Of a DNA stretch of 64,000 bases, positions 45,043-54,457 are shown one piece after another. How positions within the stretch are numbered: position 1 is the first letter of the stretch; every line of letters starts with the position of its first letter. Location of the stretch: the NCBI RefSeq assembly GCF_025144665.1, contig NZ_CP102294.1, positions 868,001 through 932,000 on the forward strand, in the 5' to 3' direction. The notes beneath the pieces are model-generated. The model searched no databases. It saw nothing but the letters and a program-made list of their open reading frames with translations, and was not told the DNA's origin. Both the position numbers and the translations under genes were made by a program. Source of the DNA: Alistipes ihumii AP11 (GTDB lineage Bacteria; Bacteroidota; Bacteroidia; Bacteroidales; Rikenellaceae).

Positions 45043-45795
45043 TTAACGCCAATAAAACCTTTTTGTCCATTCTATTACCTTCCCATCCGGTCCAATTTTA
45101 CAATAATCCCATAAATAACGATTCTGTATAGGTATAGCGTTCTTTTGCTCAATCTCTTTCTTAAGTTTGTCGGCATCTAAAGAATCCAAATAGGTTTGAG
45201 CATCGGATACTTGCTCGGTTTTCTGATTTACCACGAGCCATCGGTTATCTTCGGTTTTTATCCATAGTATCGATCCGGGGAATACGTCGATACCAAAACA
45301 CATTACGGGTTTCAGGCTCCAGATCAATTCAGCCTCTCGCTTTAATTCAGGCGTTATCGGTATTGGGTACGGACGTATTGGAATTCGAGCGCCGATAATC
45401 CTTATACCAGAATCGAAATAACTGCTGAAATAACGATCATTTTTAAACAGTAAAATATTATAAACAGGGAAAAAATCGTTCTGAAACTCTAACGAAGAGA
45501 GTAATTGATCCAAACGGGTATAATCGCGCTCGACCGAGTCTTCTTCTTTGATTTCCATGCTCGGAATGAACAGAAAATCCGCATCGCGTACCAATTCTCT
45601 CGTTTGGGAACGCGAATATTTCCATCTCACTTTCCATGAATTCTCAATCAGAATGGTCATGCTGTCGATATAGTGCTCCCTGCGATTTTGCATGTCGGTC
45701 ATCAACTCGGAAAGAGTCATGACTCTTTGAGTGAATCCCGAACAGGGTATCAGCAGGAAAAGGCAGAAGACCAGTTTCTCGATTTTTCCATTCAT
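45043..45795 (-). CDS. Exported candidate immunity protein (family member C)
   Basis: 250 residues with a signal peptide (about 1-23, ending GFTQ). Layout parallels the proteins at 39553 and 43746, including PVMCFGIDVF...TEDNRWLVVNQ and TYLDSLDADK, and an end DGKVIEWTKRFYWR that recalls the YFRDFTRWD of member A. The start at 45795 is chosen because the frame upstream overlaps the rhamnosidase gene and is Arg-rich. It is the right-most gene of the AT-rich island and has no toxin partner beside it. Confidence 0.6.
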   Translation of the reverse strand: MNGKIEKLVFCLFLLIPCSGFTQRVMTLSELMTDMQNRREHYIDSMTILIENSWKVRWKYSRSQTRELVRDADFLFIPSMEIKEEDSVERDYTRLDQLLSSLEFQNDFFPVYNILLFKNDRYFSSYFDSGIRIIGARIPIRPYPIPITPELKREAELIWSLKPVMCFGIDVFPGSILWIKTEDNRWLVVNQKTEQVSDAQTYLDSLDADKLKKEIEQKNAIPIQNRYLWDYCKIGPDGKVIEWTKRFYWR

Positions 45796-45824
45796 CGCTT
45801 TCCGGTGTATTCGTTCGTCATGCG

Positions 45825-45862
45825 GACGGGAAGGCTTCGCTCGTGCGCGAAGTCTTCCCGTC
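45825..45862 (-). terminator. Hairpin after the rhamnosidase gene
   Basis: GACGGGAAG-CTTCGC / GCGAAG-CTTCCCGTC, 15 paired bases with one mismatch, between the rhamnosidase stop and the island. Confidence 0.55.
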
Positions 45863-45875
45863 GCATCGTTCCGTT

Positions 45876-48656
45876 CTATTTTCCGACGAGGAAGCGGTAC
45901 GAACCCGATCCGGCCTCGAAAGTCACGAAGCCGTCCGACGCGCGGACGTCGGTCAGGGCCGGATTCTCGGCAAGGGGTTTGCCGTCGGCTTCGACTTGCG
46001 AAACGTCGGATGCCGGAACGCGGAGCGTGGCCGTCGTATTGGCCGGTATCTCGACCGACCACGACAGACCGCCGCCGGTCCGTTTCCAATGGCTGCCGAT
46101 CATGCCGTACATCGACTCATAGGACGCATCGACCCACTCGAGCCCCTGCGGGAAGTCGGGCTTCATCAGAATGTGTTTGAAGCCCGGAGCCGCCGGGTCG
46201 GCCTGGATACCGGCCAGGTTTTCCCAGTCCCATGCGATCAGGTCGCCCAACTGCATCAGGTGATTGCCCGAGTTCATCGCCGGATCGGCCGTATCGCCGT
46301 TCCATAGCTCCCAGATCGTCGTCGCGCCGCGGTCGATCATATAACCCCAGCTCGGATAGGTACGGTTCGTCGCGAGCGTCAGCGCCAGATCGGGCCGTCC
46401 GTAGCGGCTCAGGCCCCGCATCATGAACTGCATGCCGATCATGCCCGTGCTGACGTGGCTGTCGAAATCGACCTCGGTCCGGCGGACCAGTTCGTCGAAC
46501 ACTTTCTGCTTCAGCGTGTCGGGCACCAGTCCCTGCACGAGCGAGAGCAGGCCGGCCGATACGGTATTGTTGGCGTACTGTCCCGTCTCGGGATTCAGGA
46601 ACATTCTATTATAGGCATCCTTAACCCTCGCAGCCTGCTCCAGATAGGCCGGAATGTCCTCCTCATGGCCGGCCACCGCGGCGAAGCGCGCCATCATGTT
46701 CAGCAAACGATAGAAAAAGCTCGTCCCGACGAGCCGTCCGTCCGTCACGCGGGCAGGGTCCTGCGAGTGGATCATTTCGGGACTCTCGGGCGGCATGCAC
46801 CAGTCGCCGTAAACGTCCTTGACGACGATGTCGTTCTCGACCAGACGCTCGTTGGCATAGTCGATCCACTTCTTCATCGCCGGATAGTGCTCGCGGACCG
46901 CCTCTTCGTCGCCGTACTGGTTGTACAGCATATCGACGACGCACAGGTAGGCCGCCGGATACGTAACGTTCTCGCTGTAGAACGGCCAGTAAGTCGGCGA
47001 CAGGTCGGGAATCATTCCGTCGGGAAGCTGCGAGTCGCGAATGTCGCGAGCCCATTTCTCGTAAAGCAGCGCCTGACGGAACATGAAGCTCTCGCCGATG
47101 CACTCCATCGCGCGGTCGCCGAGCCAGCCCATGCGCTCGTCGCGCTGCGGACAGTCGGTCGGCATGCTGCGGTAGTTGCCTCTCAGGCCCCAGTAGGCGT
47201 TCCGGTACACCTGATTGATCGTCGAGTCGGACGTCTCGAAACGTCCCGTCGTGGGCATCGCGTCGTAGACGACTTCTCCTTTCAGCTTCTCCAAGTCGGG
47301 CTTCGCGGCGGCTCCGGCGATCTCGACGTAACGGAAACCGTGATAGGTGAAACGCGGCGTCCACGAGAAAGTTCCGTCCTCGGCGGGCGTGTACAGATCG
47401 GTCGCCTTCGCCCCGCGCAGGTTGTCGACATAGAGGTTCCCGTCGTCCTGCAGCGTCTCGGCGAAGCGCAGCCGCACGGGTCGGTCCTTCCTCCCCTCGA
47501 GCTCGACGGCGAGCCAGCCGACCATGTTCTGTCCCATGTCGACGATCCATGTCGAGTCGTTCAGCGCGGCGATCGAAACCGGCTCGACCGTATCCATAAC
47601 CCGGATATTCGGATTCGCCTGAGCAGTCAGCCGGCCTTCGGGAGCCGCGACGCTTCGGGCATCGCGCCACGACGAGTCGTCGTAGCCGTTGCGGCTCCAG
47701 CCCGGCATTTCGAGACGGGCGTCGTACGTCTCGCCGTCGTACTCGTTGTTGGCGACGATCGGGCCGTCGGTCGTGAGCTTCCAGCTTTCGTCGCTCGCGA
47801 CGACCGTCCGGTTACCCTCGCTGTCCGTAATTTCGAGCTGGGCCAGCAGCTTCGGATAGCCGTAGTTGCGGACTCCGGGAATCGTGACCTGCGTGAACGG
47901 AATCGTATAAGTGACCGTACGCATCGAGAAAAAGCGGCCGTTGCCCAGAATCACGCCGATCGTATTGACTCCTTCGTCGAGCAGGTCGGTCACGTCATAC
48001 ACATTGTAACAAACGGTTTTCGTATAGTCGGTAGCCGTCGGCGCCAACACGTCCTCGCCTACGCGGCAACCGTTCAGATAGCATTCGTAGAGGCCAAGCC
48101 CGCTGATGTAGAGCCGCGCCTGCGCGATATCGCGCCCCGCATCGAACTCCTTGCGCAGATAGCGCGCGGCCAGGCGAGAAAATACGCCGAGCGTGTCGGT
48201 CCGGTTCAGGCAGCTGTCGTACCCGATCCACCGGGCCTGCCAGTCCGAGTCGTCGAGCAGCGCCATCGACCAGCGGGACGGCTCGCTCCACAACGTGTCG
48301 CCGTGATTGGTCGCCACGCGCACTTTCCAGTAATAGTCGCGTCGGGATTCGAGCTCGGGCCCTTCGTAGGGCACCAGCACGGAGCGGTCGGACGGAACGT
48401 CGCCCGAATCCCAGATCAGGTTCTCTCCGGTTTCCAGATCCCCGGGATCGGTCGAGACAAGGATCCGGTAGCCGGTCTGCACCGTAGCCGGCAGGGCGGA
48501 TTCGATCCGCCACGACAGGCGGGGATGCTCGGCCGCGACGCCCAGCGGGCAGTCGAGCATCTCGACGGTCAGGCCGTTCACGGCAGAACGCTCGTGACAT
48601 CCGACCAGCAGCGCAGCCGGCACGAGCAGCGAAAACAAAGTAGTTTTTTTCATCAT
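45876..48656 (-). CDS. GH78 alpha-L-rhamnosidase lipoprotein
   Basis: 926 residues; lipoprotein signal (LLVGCHE, Cys19). Order of domains: Fn3-like/N-terminal beta-sandwich (about 28-135), GH78 N-domain with YISGLGLYECYLNG (about 187-200), a further beta domain, and the (alpha/alpha)6 barrel from about 480 with CPQRDERMGWLGDR and the later TTIWELWNGD, followed by a C-terminal beta domain. The DERMGW and WELW stretches carry acidic residues expected of the active site. It should remove terminal L-rhamnose from glycans or glycosides, and is downstream of a sugar isomerase with an 82-nt gap, so likely one operon. Confidence 0.93.
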   Translation of the reverse strand: MMKKTTLFSLLVPAALLVGCHERSAVNGLTVEMLDCPLGVAAEHPRLSWRIESALPATVQTGYRILVSTDPGDLETGENLIWDSGDVPSDRSVLVPYEGPELESRRDYYWKVRVATNHGDTLWSEPSRWSMALLDDSDWQARWIGYDSCLNRTDTLGVFSRLAARYLRKEFDAGRDIAQARLYISGLGLYECYLNGCRVGEDVLAPTATDYTKTVCYNVYDVTDLLDEGVNTIGVILGNGRFFSMRTVTYTIPFTQVTIPGVRNYGYPKLLAQLEITDSEGNRTVVASDESWKLTTDGPIVANNEYDGETYDARLEMPGWSRNGYDDSSWRDARSVAAPEGRLTAQANPNIRVMDTVEPVSIAALNDSTWIVDMGQNMVGWLAVELEGRKDRPVRLRFAETLQDDGNLYVDNLRGAKATDLYTPAEDGTFSWTPRFTYHGFRYVEIAGAAAKPDLEKLKGEVVYDAMPTTGRFETSDSTINQVYRNAYWGLRGNYRSMPTDCPQRDERMGWLGDRAMECIGESFMFRQALLYEKWARDIRDSQLPDGMIPDLSPTYWPFYSENVTYPAAYLCVVDMLYNQYGDEEAVREHYPAMKKWIDYANERLVENDIVVKDVYGDWCMPPESPEMIHSQDPARVTDGRLVGTSFFYRLLNMMARFAAVAGHEEDIPAYLEQAARVKDAYNRMFLNPETGQYANNTVSAGLLSLVQGLVPDTLKQKVFDELVRRTEVDFDSHVSTGMIGMQFMMRGLSRYGRPDLALTLATNRTYPSWGYMIDRGATTIWELWNGDTADPAMNSGNHLMQLGDLIAWDWENLAGIQADPAAPGFKHILMKPDFPQGLEWVDASYESMYGMIGSHWKRTGGGLSWSVEIPANTTATLRVPASDVSQVEADGKPLAENPALTDVRASDGFVTFEAGSGSYRFLVGK

Positions 48657-48738
48657 GATAACAGGCTTTCGGTTTGGATTATCGATCGGTCCGTTGCCGT
48701 CCGGTCCGGACGACAGCAGAACAGAGGGCCGAGGTCCG

Positions 48739-49710
48739 CTATTTCAGCAACGAGCGCAGGAAACGCGACGTCTCGACCGCGTCGTTCAACCCGATCAGGC
48801 GTTCGATTTCGTCGTAGCGCTCGTCGACGATCGTCTCGTATTTCTTGATCCAGTGCAGACTTTCGGAAATAGCGCCGATCGCATCCTCGCGGTAGGGATA
48901 CTGGTCCATCGACAGCCAGCCGTCGTAACCGGTCTTGCGAAGCCAGAACATCATTTCGATATAGGTGGTCATATGCACGCTGCTGACGATCATGTCGTCG
49001 TCCCAGCAGCCGTGATTGTCGTTGAAGTGCATATGGAACAGCCTGTCGCCCGCCCGTTTGGCCAGCACGATGGATTCGGCCACGTTCTCGCCGCCGACGA
49101 AGCCGTGCCCCGTGTCGATCGTCACGCCCACGTTCCGGCAGCCGGTTTCCTGAGCAGCCAGAATCGTATCGGCCATGCGCGCATGGTACGAGAAGTTGCG
49201 CGGTTCCTTGGGCTTGTACTCCAACGCGATCTTCAGCGACGGGAACTCGGAAGCCAGCGCCCGGATCGCCTCGGTCATCCACTCCCGCTCGCGGTCGTAA
49301 TCGGCCGTCAGCAGATAGTCGTAGCCGTCCTGAGCCATCCACAGATTGACGATCCGGCAGTCGACCTGCAACGCCACTTCGCACATGCTTCTCAGATAGT
49401 CGAGCGCCTTGCGCCGCACGGCCGGATCGGTGCTCGAGACGGAGCCTTTGCCGTAATCGCTGTCGCCGAACGTATCGGGGATGATCGACGCGCACTCCAG
49501 ACCGTAGCCGTCGAGGCGCTTTTTCATCTCCTTCGCATTGTCGGGACGGATGTCCCACGTACCGACGAGCTCGACGCCGCCGATATAGGGCATGTTCTCG
49601 GCAGCCAGTTCGAGCATCCGCTCGGACGAAGGATTCGTCTTGTAGCTTTTACAGAAACGGTCGCAGGTGTTGCCCAGATTGCCCAGAATGATCGAATACT
49701 TGTTTTCCAT
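48739..49710 (-). CDS. Sugar isomerase/epimerase, xylose-isomerase-like TIM barrel (candidate L-rhamnose isomerase)
   Basis: 323 residues; AP endonuclease 2/xylose isomerase-like TIM barrel. Probable metal ligands: Glu in IALEYKPKE, Asp and His in TIDTGHGFVGGENVAES, and His in LFHMHFNDNHG and MDQYPYRED. The co-oriented GH78 gene downstream makes L-rhamnose or a related deoxy-sugar a good candidate substrate, similar to the non-RhaA type isomerases, but this is inference. A minus-strand TATATTTG (49782-49775) and an inverted repeat CGGGT-N5-ACCCG (49742-49756) lie upstream. Confidence 0.8.
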   Translation of the reverse strand: MENKYSIILGNLGNTCDRFCKSYKTNPSSERMLELAAENMPYIGGVELVGTWDIRPDNAKEMKKRLDGYGLECASIIPDTFGDSDYGKGSVSSTDPAVRRKALDYLRSMCEVALQVDCRIVNLWMAQDGYDYLLTADYDREREWMTEAIRALASEFPSLKIALEYKPKEPRNFSYHARMADTILAAQETGCRNVGVTIDTGHGFVGGENVAESIVLAKRAGDRLFHMHFNDNHGCWDDDMIVSSVHMTTYIEMMFWLRKTGYDGWLSMDQYPYREDAIGAISESLHWIKKYETIVDERYDEIERLIGLNDAVETSRFLRSLLK

Positions 49711-49741
49711 AACGATTCGGTTTTAGGTTGGCAGATGGTTT

Positions 49742-49782
49742 CGGGTCGTTAACCCGGTAACAAACAGTCGCTAACAAATATA
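49742..49782 (-). promoter_or_regulatory. Promoter and possible operator of the rhamnosidase operon
   Basis: TATATTTG at 49782-49775 on the minus strand, and between it and the start codon a 15-nt palindrome CGGGTCGTTAACCCG (49742-49756). The palindrome is a candidate regulator site; its protein is unknown. Confidence 0.45.
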
Positions 49783-49907
49783 ATAAAATATCCTGTATAT
49801 TCCGAGACCGGAAAAACCGTTTTCGTACCGGAACGGACCGCCGCCGGAATATTTTTTGATAATATTCCGTAACTTGATTATCTTAGTCGCCAAACCAAAC
49901 GCCATAC

Positions 49908-51194
49908 ATGGAAGTTTTCATCATCATCGGGCTGATTCTGCTCAACGGAATCCTGTCGATGTCGGAAATCGCGATGGTCTCGGCCCGCAAGCCGAGGCTC
50001 GAAGCCGACGCCAAGCGCGGAAGCCGGGCCGCCAAGACCGCGCTGAAACTCTCGGGCAATCCGGACGTTTTTCTCTCCACGATTCAGATCGGAATCACGC
50101 TGATCGGTATCCTGACGGGTATCTACTCGGGCGACATGCTGGCCCAGAGCTTCGGGAAAGTGCTCGCGCGAATTCCAGCGCTCGAGGCGCATTCGGTGGC
50201 GATCGCTCAGGTAATCATCGTAGTCACGGTCACTTATCTGACGCTGATTCTGGGCGAGCTGGTTCCCAAGCGAATCGGCATGAGCTCCTCGGAACGCGTA
50301 GCCAAGATCGTGGCGCGGCCGATGAGCCTGCTGTCGAAGATCGCGCTGCCGTTCGTCTGGCTGCTGTCGAAAAGCACGGCCGGCATGCTTCGCATACTGG
50401 GTATCAATACGGTCGACGGAAACAGGGTAACCGAGGAAGAGATCAAGGCGATCATTCAGGAAGGCGCCGCCGAAGGCGAGATCGAAGAGGTCGAGCAGGA
50501 CATCGTCGAGCGCGTGTTCAACCTGAGCGACCGCAACGTCGGATCGATCATGACCCACCGCAGCGACATGGTATGGCTCGACACGAACGCCACCTGCGAC
50601 CAGGTCGAGGATATCGTCAAGAATAATCTGTTCAACACCTACCCCGTAGCCGACGGCAACCTCGACTCGATCGTCGGAGTAGTCCACCTCAAGGACCTGT
50701 TCGGCCGGCTCGACGAACCCGGATTCACGCTGTCGCAGGTGATGCGCCCCGCGCAGTACATACCCGAGAACCTGAGCGTGTACAACGCGCTCGACCTGAT
50801 GCGCCGCACCGGCGGCCGGTACGGCCTGGTGACCGACGAGTTCGGCAGCATCGAAGGTATCGTCACGCTCAAGGACATCATCAAGGCACTGCTCGGCTCG
50901 ATGCCCGAAGCGGGCGAGGAACAGGAAATCGTCACGCGCGAGGACGGCAGCCTGCTGATCGACGGCCAGCTCTCGTTCTACGATTTTCTGGCCCATTTCG
51001 ACATGGAGGACCTCTACAACGACTACAACTACAACACGCTCAGCGGTCTGATCCTCGAAAAGCTGGAACATATCCCCCATACGGGAGAGAAATTGTCGTG
51101 GCGCAACTTCGACTTCGAGATCGTCGACATGGACGGAGCGCGGATCGACAAGGTGCTCGTCACGCTGAAACGGCTCGAGGAGGCCGACGTTTAA
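49908..51194 (+). CDS. CNNM/CBS/CorC-domain membrane protein (hemolysin family)
   Basis: 428 residues. N-terminal CNNM membrane domain (about 1-195, four hydrophobic segments, starting FIIIGLILLNGILSMSEIAM), a CBS-domain pair (about 205-330, with NTYPVADGNLDSIVGVVHLKD) and a CorC_HlyC domain (about 345-425). These proteins are linked to Mg2+/Co2+ efflux and are often annotated as hemolysins; true hemolytic activity is not implied. Start at 49908 gives a typical N-terminus. Confidence 0.9.
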   Translation: MEVFIIIGLILLNGILSMSEIAMVSARKPRLEADAKRGSRAAKTALKLSGNPDVFLSTIQIGITLIGILTGIYSGDMLAQSFGKVLARIPALEAHSVAIAQVIIVVTVTYLTLILGELVPKRIGMSSSERVAKIVARPMSLLSKIALPFVWLLSKSTAGMLRILGINTVDGNRVTEEEIKAIIQEGAAEGEIEEVEQDIVERVFNLSDRNVGSIMTHRSDMVWLDTNATCDQVEDIVKNNLFNTYPVADGNLDSIVGVVHLKDLFGRLDEPGFTLSQVMRPAQYIPENLSVYNALDLMRRTGGRYGLVTDEFGSIEGIVTLKDIIKALLGSMPEAGEEQEIVTREDGSLLIDGQLSFYDFLAHFDMEDLYNDYNYNTLSGLILEKLEHIPHTGEKLSWRNFDFEIVDMDGARIDKVLVTLKRLEEADV

Positions 51195-51362
51195 ACGGCC
51201 CCCTCGACATTTCTCGAGCGGAGATCGCAACGATTGCCGCCCCGTACCGTAGAACCGTTCCCGCCGGTCATCGTCACGCGCGCTCGTACCCGTACCCACG
51301 ACCGAAAACGAGGAAGACAAGCCCCCGGAAACATGCGGTCTTCCGGGCCTGTCGTCCGTCGG

Positions 51363-51647
51363 CTACCGGATCGCTGCGAACAATCCCATAATCAACGAGA
51401 AGAAGCACACATAAAGCACGATAACGATCGCGATCCAGATCAGCGACGCCTTGCAATAGTTGGCTTTCGTCGGATTCGTGCCTCCTCCGAACGCCCAGAC
51501 GAACAGCATGATGATGTTCACCAGCGGCAGAGCCAGAATCAACAGCGTCAGCATCCATTCCCCGACCGACATGACCGGAGCGACGGGCTGCTGCCGAGAA
51601 TCGCGGACGGCGGCGTCCGCGGCGGATCGATTGTCCAGAACTTCCAT
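51363..51647 (-). CDS. Small membrane protein, two hydrophobic segments
   Basis: 94 residues. A polar N-terminus (1-26) precedes two membrane segments (about 30-52 and 66-91) separated by WAFGGGTNPTKANYCKA. The second half of the sequence is typical of a conserved Bacteroidetes inner-membrane protein of unknown function. It is isolated between convergent genes. Confidence 0.65.
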   Translation of the reverse strand: MEVLDNRSAADAAVRDSRQQPVAPVMSVGEWMLTLLILALPLVNIIMLFVWAFGGGTNPTKANYCKASLIWIAIVIVLYVCFFSLIMGLFAAIR

Positions 51648-51803
51648 AACTCGATATTTTTTAAGGTTAGACGAGTCAAGATAACGACAATTTTCCGGTT
51701 AACCAAGCGCATGCGTATTTTCCGGCGGGCCCGGCCCGATCCGCGACAAACCGCGCCCGCCGGAACGACCCTCGAATCACGGCCCGGCACACGCAACCGC
51801 GTC

Positions 51804-52886
51804 TTATCGCCCTGCCCTGCCCGGAAGGCTCCATGCGCGCAGCGCATCGTCGAAAGGCGGCCGGGCGATGCCGCGCTCGGTCACTATGGCGGTAATCAGA
51901 TCGCAAGGCGTCACGTCGAAAGCCGGATTGTATACTTTGACGTTACGGGGCGCCATGCGCTGCGCATAATGGGCCTCGGTCACTTCGGCCGGATCGCGCT
52001 GCTCGATCGGGATGGAGGCGCCGGTCGGACAGTCCGCATCGATCGTCGACGTCGGCCCGAGCACATAGAACGGGATGCCGTAATGGCGGGCCAGCACGGC
52101 GACGCCCGACGTGCCGATCTTGTTGGCCGCGTCGCCGTTCGCTGCGATACGGTCGCAGCCGACCAGCACGGCCTGCACCCGGCCCTCGCTCATCACGAGC
52201 GAAGCCATGTTGTCGCAGATCAGCGTCACGTCGATCCCGGCCCTCATCAGCTCGTAGGACGTCAGCCGGGCTCCTTGCAGCAGAGGACGCGTCTCATCGG
52301 CATAGACCCGAAAGCCGTAGCCCCGCTCCTGCCCCAGATAGAGGGGAGCCAGCGCGGTCCCGTACTCCGACGTCGCCAGATGTCCGGCGTTGCAATGCGT
52401 CAGAATCCCCGCTCCGGGCTCGAGCAGCGACAGGCCGTACTCGCCGATCTGCCGACAGGCAGTGGCATCCTCTCGCCGAATCGCCTCGGCCTCGTCGCGC
52501 AAGCGGTCCCATATTCCGGCCGCCGGTTCGTCGCGGTGCGCCAACAGGCAATTTCTCATGCGCTCCAGCGCGGCCGACAGGTTGACCGCCGTCGGCCGCG
52601 AAGAGGCAAGATAGGCGGCTGTCCGGTCGAATGTCTCGCAAAGGTCGTCGAAACAAGAACCGCCGGCCCGCCGACAACACACGTAAATGCCGTAGGCGGC
52701 CGTCACGCCGATAGCCGGCGCGCCCCGCACCTTCAGCTCGCGGATGGCTTCCCATATCTGCTCCGGGGTCCGCAGCTCCACATAAGTCTCCTCCCCGGGC
52801 AGCCGGGTCTGGTCCAGAATAACGACGGCTCCGCCCGGCTCGTCGAGCCGCACCGTCCGCAGATCGGGGAAAAATTCGTTCGTCAT
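51804..52886 (-). CDS. mtnA: S-methyl-5-thioribose-1-phosphate isomerase
   Basis: 360 residues; converts methylthioribose-1-P to methylthioribulose-1-P in methionine salvage. Motifs: RGAPAIGVTAAYG (about 55-67), GILTHCNAGHLAT with the catalytic Cys (about 151), and GCDRIAANGDAANKIGT with the catalytic Asp (about 231). The start at 52886 (MTNEFF) is preferred since the extra 27 residues upstream are basic and unlike the family. Other mtn genes are not in the window; some relatives act on ribose-1,5-bisphosphate instead. Confidence 0.9.
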   Translation of the reverse strand: MTNEFFPDLRTVRLDEPGGAVVILDQTRLPGEETYVELRTPEQIWEAIRELKVRGAPAIGVTAAYGIYVCCRRAGGSCFDDLCETFDRTAAYLASSRPTAVNLSAALERMRNCLLAHRDEPAAGIWDRLRDEAEAIRREDATACRQIGEYGLSLLEPGAGILTHCNAGHLATSEYGTALAPLYLGQERGYGFRVYADETRPLLQGARLTSYELMRAGIDVTLICDNMASLVMSEGRVQAVLVGCDRIAANGDAANKIGTSGVAVLARHYGIPFYVLGPTSTIDADCPTGASIPIEQRDPAEVTEAHYAQRMAPRNVKVYNPAFDVTPCDLITAIVTERGIARPPFDDALRAWSLPGRAGR

Positions 52887-52990
52887 CGCATATACCGAAA
52901 ATTTAAAGGCACGGTAGTCTCCGAAACCGGACCGCCGTGCCTTCTTCTTCAGAGGAGAGCGGAACACCGCCCGCCGCCCTCTTTACTCGA

Positions 52991-54391
52991 CTAATTCATT
53001 CCGGACTTGGCGCGGACATATTCGTCGATCGCACGGGCCGCACGGCGTCCGGCTCCCATGGCGAGAATCACCGTGGCCGCACCGGTCACCGCGTCTCCTC
53101 CGGCGAAGATACCCTCGCGGGAGGTCTGCCCGTGCTCCTCGTCGGCCACCAGACAGCCCCGGCGGTTGGTCTCCAGACCGCGCGTCGTCGAGGCGATCAG
53201 CGGATTGGGCGACGTGCCGAGCGCCATGATCACGACGTCGCACCCGATCTCGAACTCCGACCCCTCGACCGCGACGGGCGAGCGGCGTCCCGACGCGTCG
53301 GGCTCACCGAGTTCCATACGTACGCAGCGCAGGCCCCGGACCCAACCTTTCTCGTCGCCTAACACTTCGACCGGATTGGTCAGCATCCGGAACTCGATGC
53401 CTTCCTGTTTGGCGTGGTGCACCTCCTCGGCCCGGGCCGGGAGCTCGGCCTCGCTGCGGCGGTAGACGATATGCGCTTCGGCACCCAGACGGGCGGCCGT
53501 CCGCACGGCATCCATCGCCACATTGCCGCCGCCGACCACGACAACGCGACGACCGACATAAATCGGCGTATCGTAGGTGTCGTCGTAAGCCTTCATCAGA
53601 TTGGCGCGGGTCAGGAACTCATTGGCCGACACCACGCCGTTCAGATTCTCGCCCGGAATGCCCATGAACCGGGGCAGTCCGGCTCCCGAGCCGATGAACA
53701 CGGCCGAGTAGCCCTCTTCGTCGAGCAGCGAGTCGACCGTCACGGTATGGCCGACGATCACGTCGGTCTCGATCCGCACGCCGAGCCTCAGCACGTTCTC
53801 GATCTCCCGGGCGACGACCTTGTCCTTCGGAAGGCGGAACTCCGGAATACCGTACTGAAGCACGCCGCCGGCCTTATGCAGCGCCTCGAAAATCTTCACC
53901 TCGTAACCCATTTTGGCCAGATCGGCCGCGCAGGCCAGACCGGCCGGACCGCTGCCGACAACGGCTACCTTGCGCCCGTTGGACGGGGCCGGGGCGGTCG
54001 CTTCCGCGCCATGCTCGATGCTCCAGTCGCCCACGAAGCGCTCGAGCTTGCCGATCGCGACGCTCTCGCCCTTGACGCCGAGAATGCACGATCCCTCGCA
54101 TTGGGTCTCCTGCGGGCAGACCCGTCCGCAGACCGACGGCAGCGAACTGTCCTGCGCGATGATCCGGGCTGCTTCGGCGAGGTTTCCGTCGCGCAACTGC
54201 GCGATGAACTGAGGAATCTGCAGCGACACGGGACAATGCTCGACGCAGCGCGGCTTCTTGCAGCCCAGACAACGGCTCGCCTCGAGCCGGGCCTCGTCGA
54301 GGTCGTACCCGTAGCAGACCTCCTCGAAATTGGTGACCCTTACCTTCGGGTCCTGTTCCCTGACGGGAACGCGGGGTATCTTGTTTGCCAT
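52991..54391 (-). CDS. nfnB: NADPH-dependent oxidoreductase, NfnB / glutamate synthase small subunit family
   Basis: 466 residues. N-terminal [4Fe-4S] region with CLGCKKPRCVEHCP and CGRVCPQETQCEGSC (two clusters), then FAD-binding VVGSGPAGLACA (about 141-152) and NAD(P)-binding VVVVGGGNVAMDAVRTA (about 279-295), ending in a FAD-binding IFAGGDAVTG. Located 66 nt downstream of the NfnA-type subunit on the same strand, so probably the large subunit of the NADH-dependent ferredoxin:NADP+ oxidoreductase, which bifurcates electrons. A GltD role is less likely, as no GltB is present. Confidence 0.9.
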   Translation of the reverse strand: MANKIPRVPVREQDPKVRVTNFEEVCYGYDLDEARLEASRCLGCKKPRCVEHCPVSLQIPQFIAQLRDGNLAEAARIIAQDSSLPSVCGRVCPQETQCEGSCILGVKGESVAIGKLERFVGDWSIEHGAEATAPAPSNGRKVAVVGSGPAGLACAADLAKMGYEVKIFEALHKAGGVLQYGIPEFRLPKDKVVAREIENVLRLGVRIETDVIVGHTVTVDSLLDEEGYSAVFIGSGAGLPRFMGIPGENLNGVVSANEFLTRANLMKAYDDTYDTPIYVGRRVVVVGGGNVAMDAVRTAARLGAEAHIVYRRSEAELPARAEEVHHAKQEGIEFRMLTNPVEVLGDEKGWVRGLRCVRMELGEPDASGRRSPVAVEGSEFEIGCDVVIMALGTSPNPLIASTTRGLETNRRGCLVADEEHGQTSREGIFAGGDAVTGAATVILAMGAGRRAARAIDEYVRAKSGMN

Positions 54392-54457
54392 CTTCTTTAC
54401 TTTGTTTCGGGTAAGCGAAAGCCGGCCCGCAGCGACGGGTCCGGCGCGGGTTTTACG

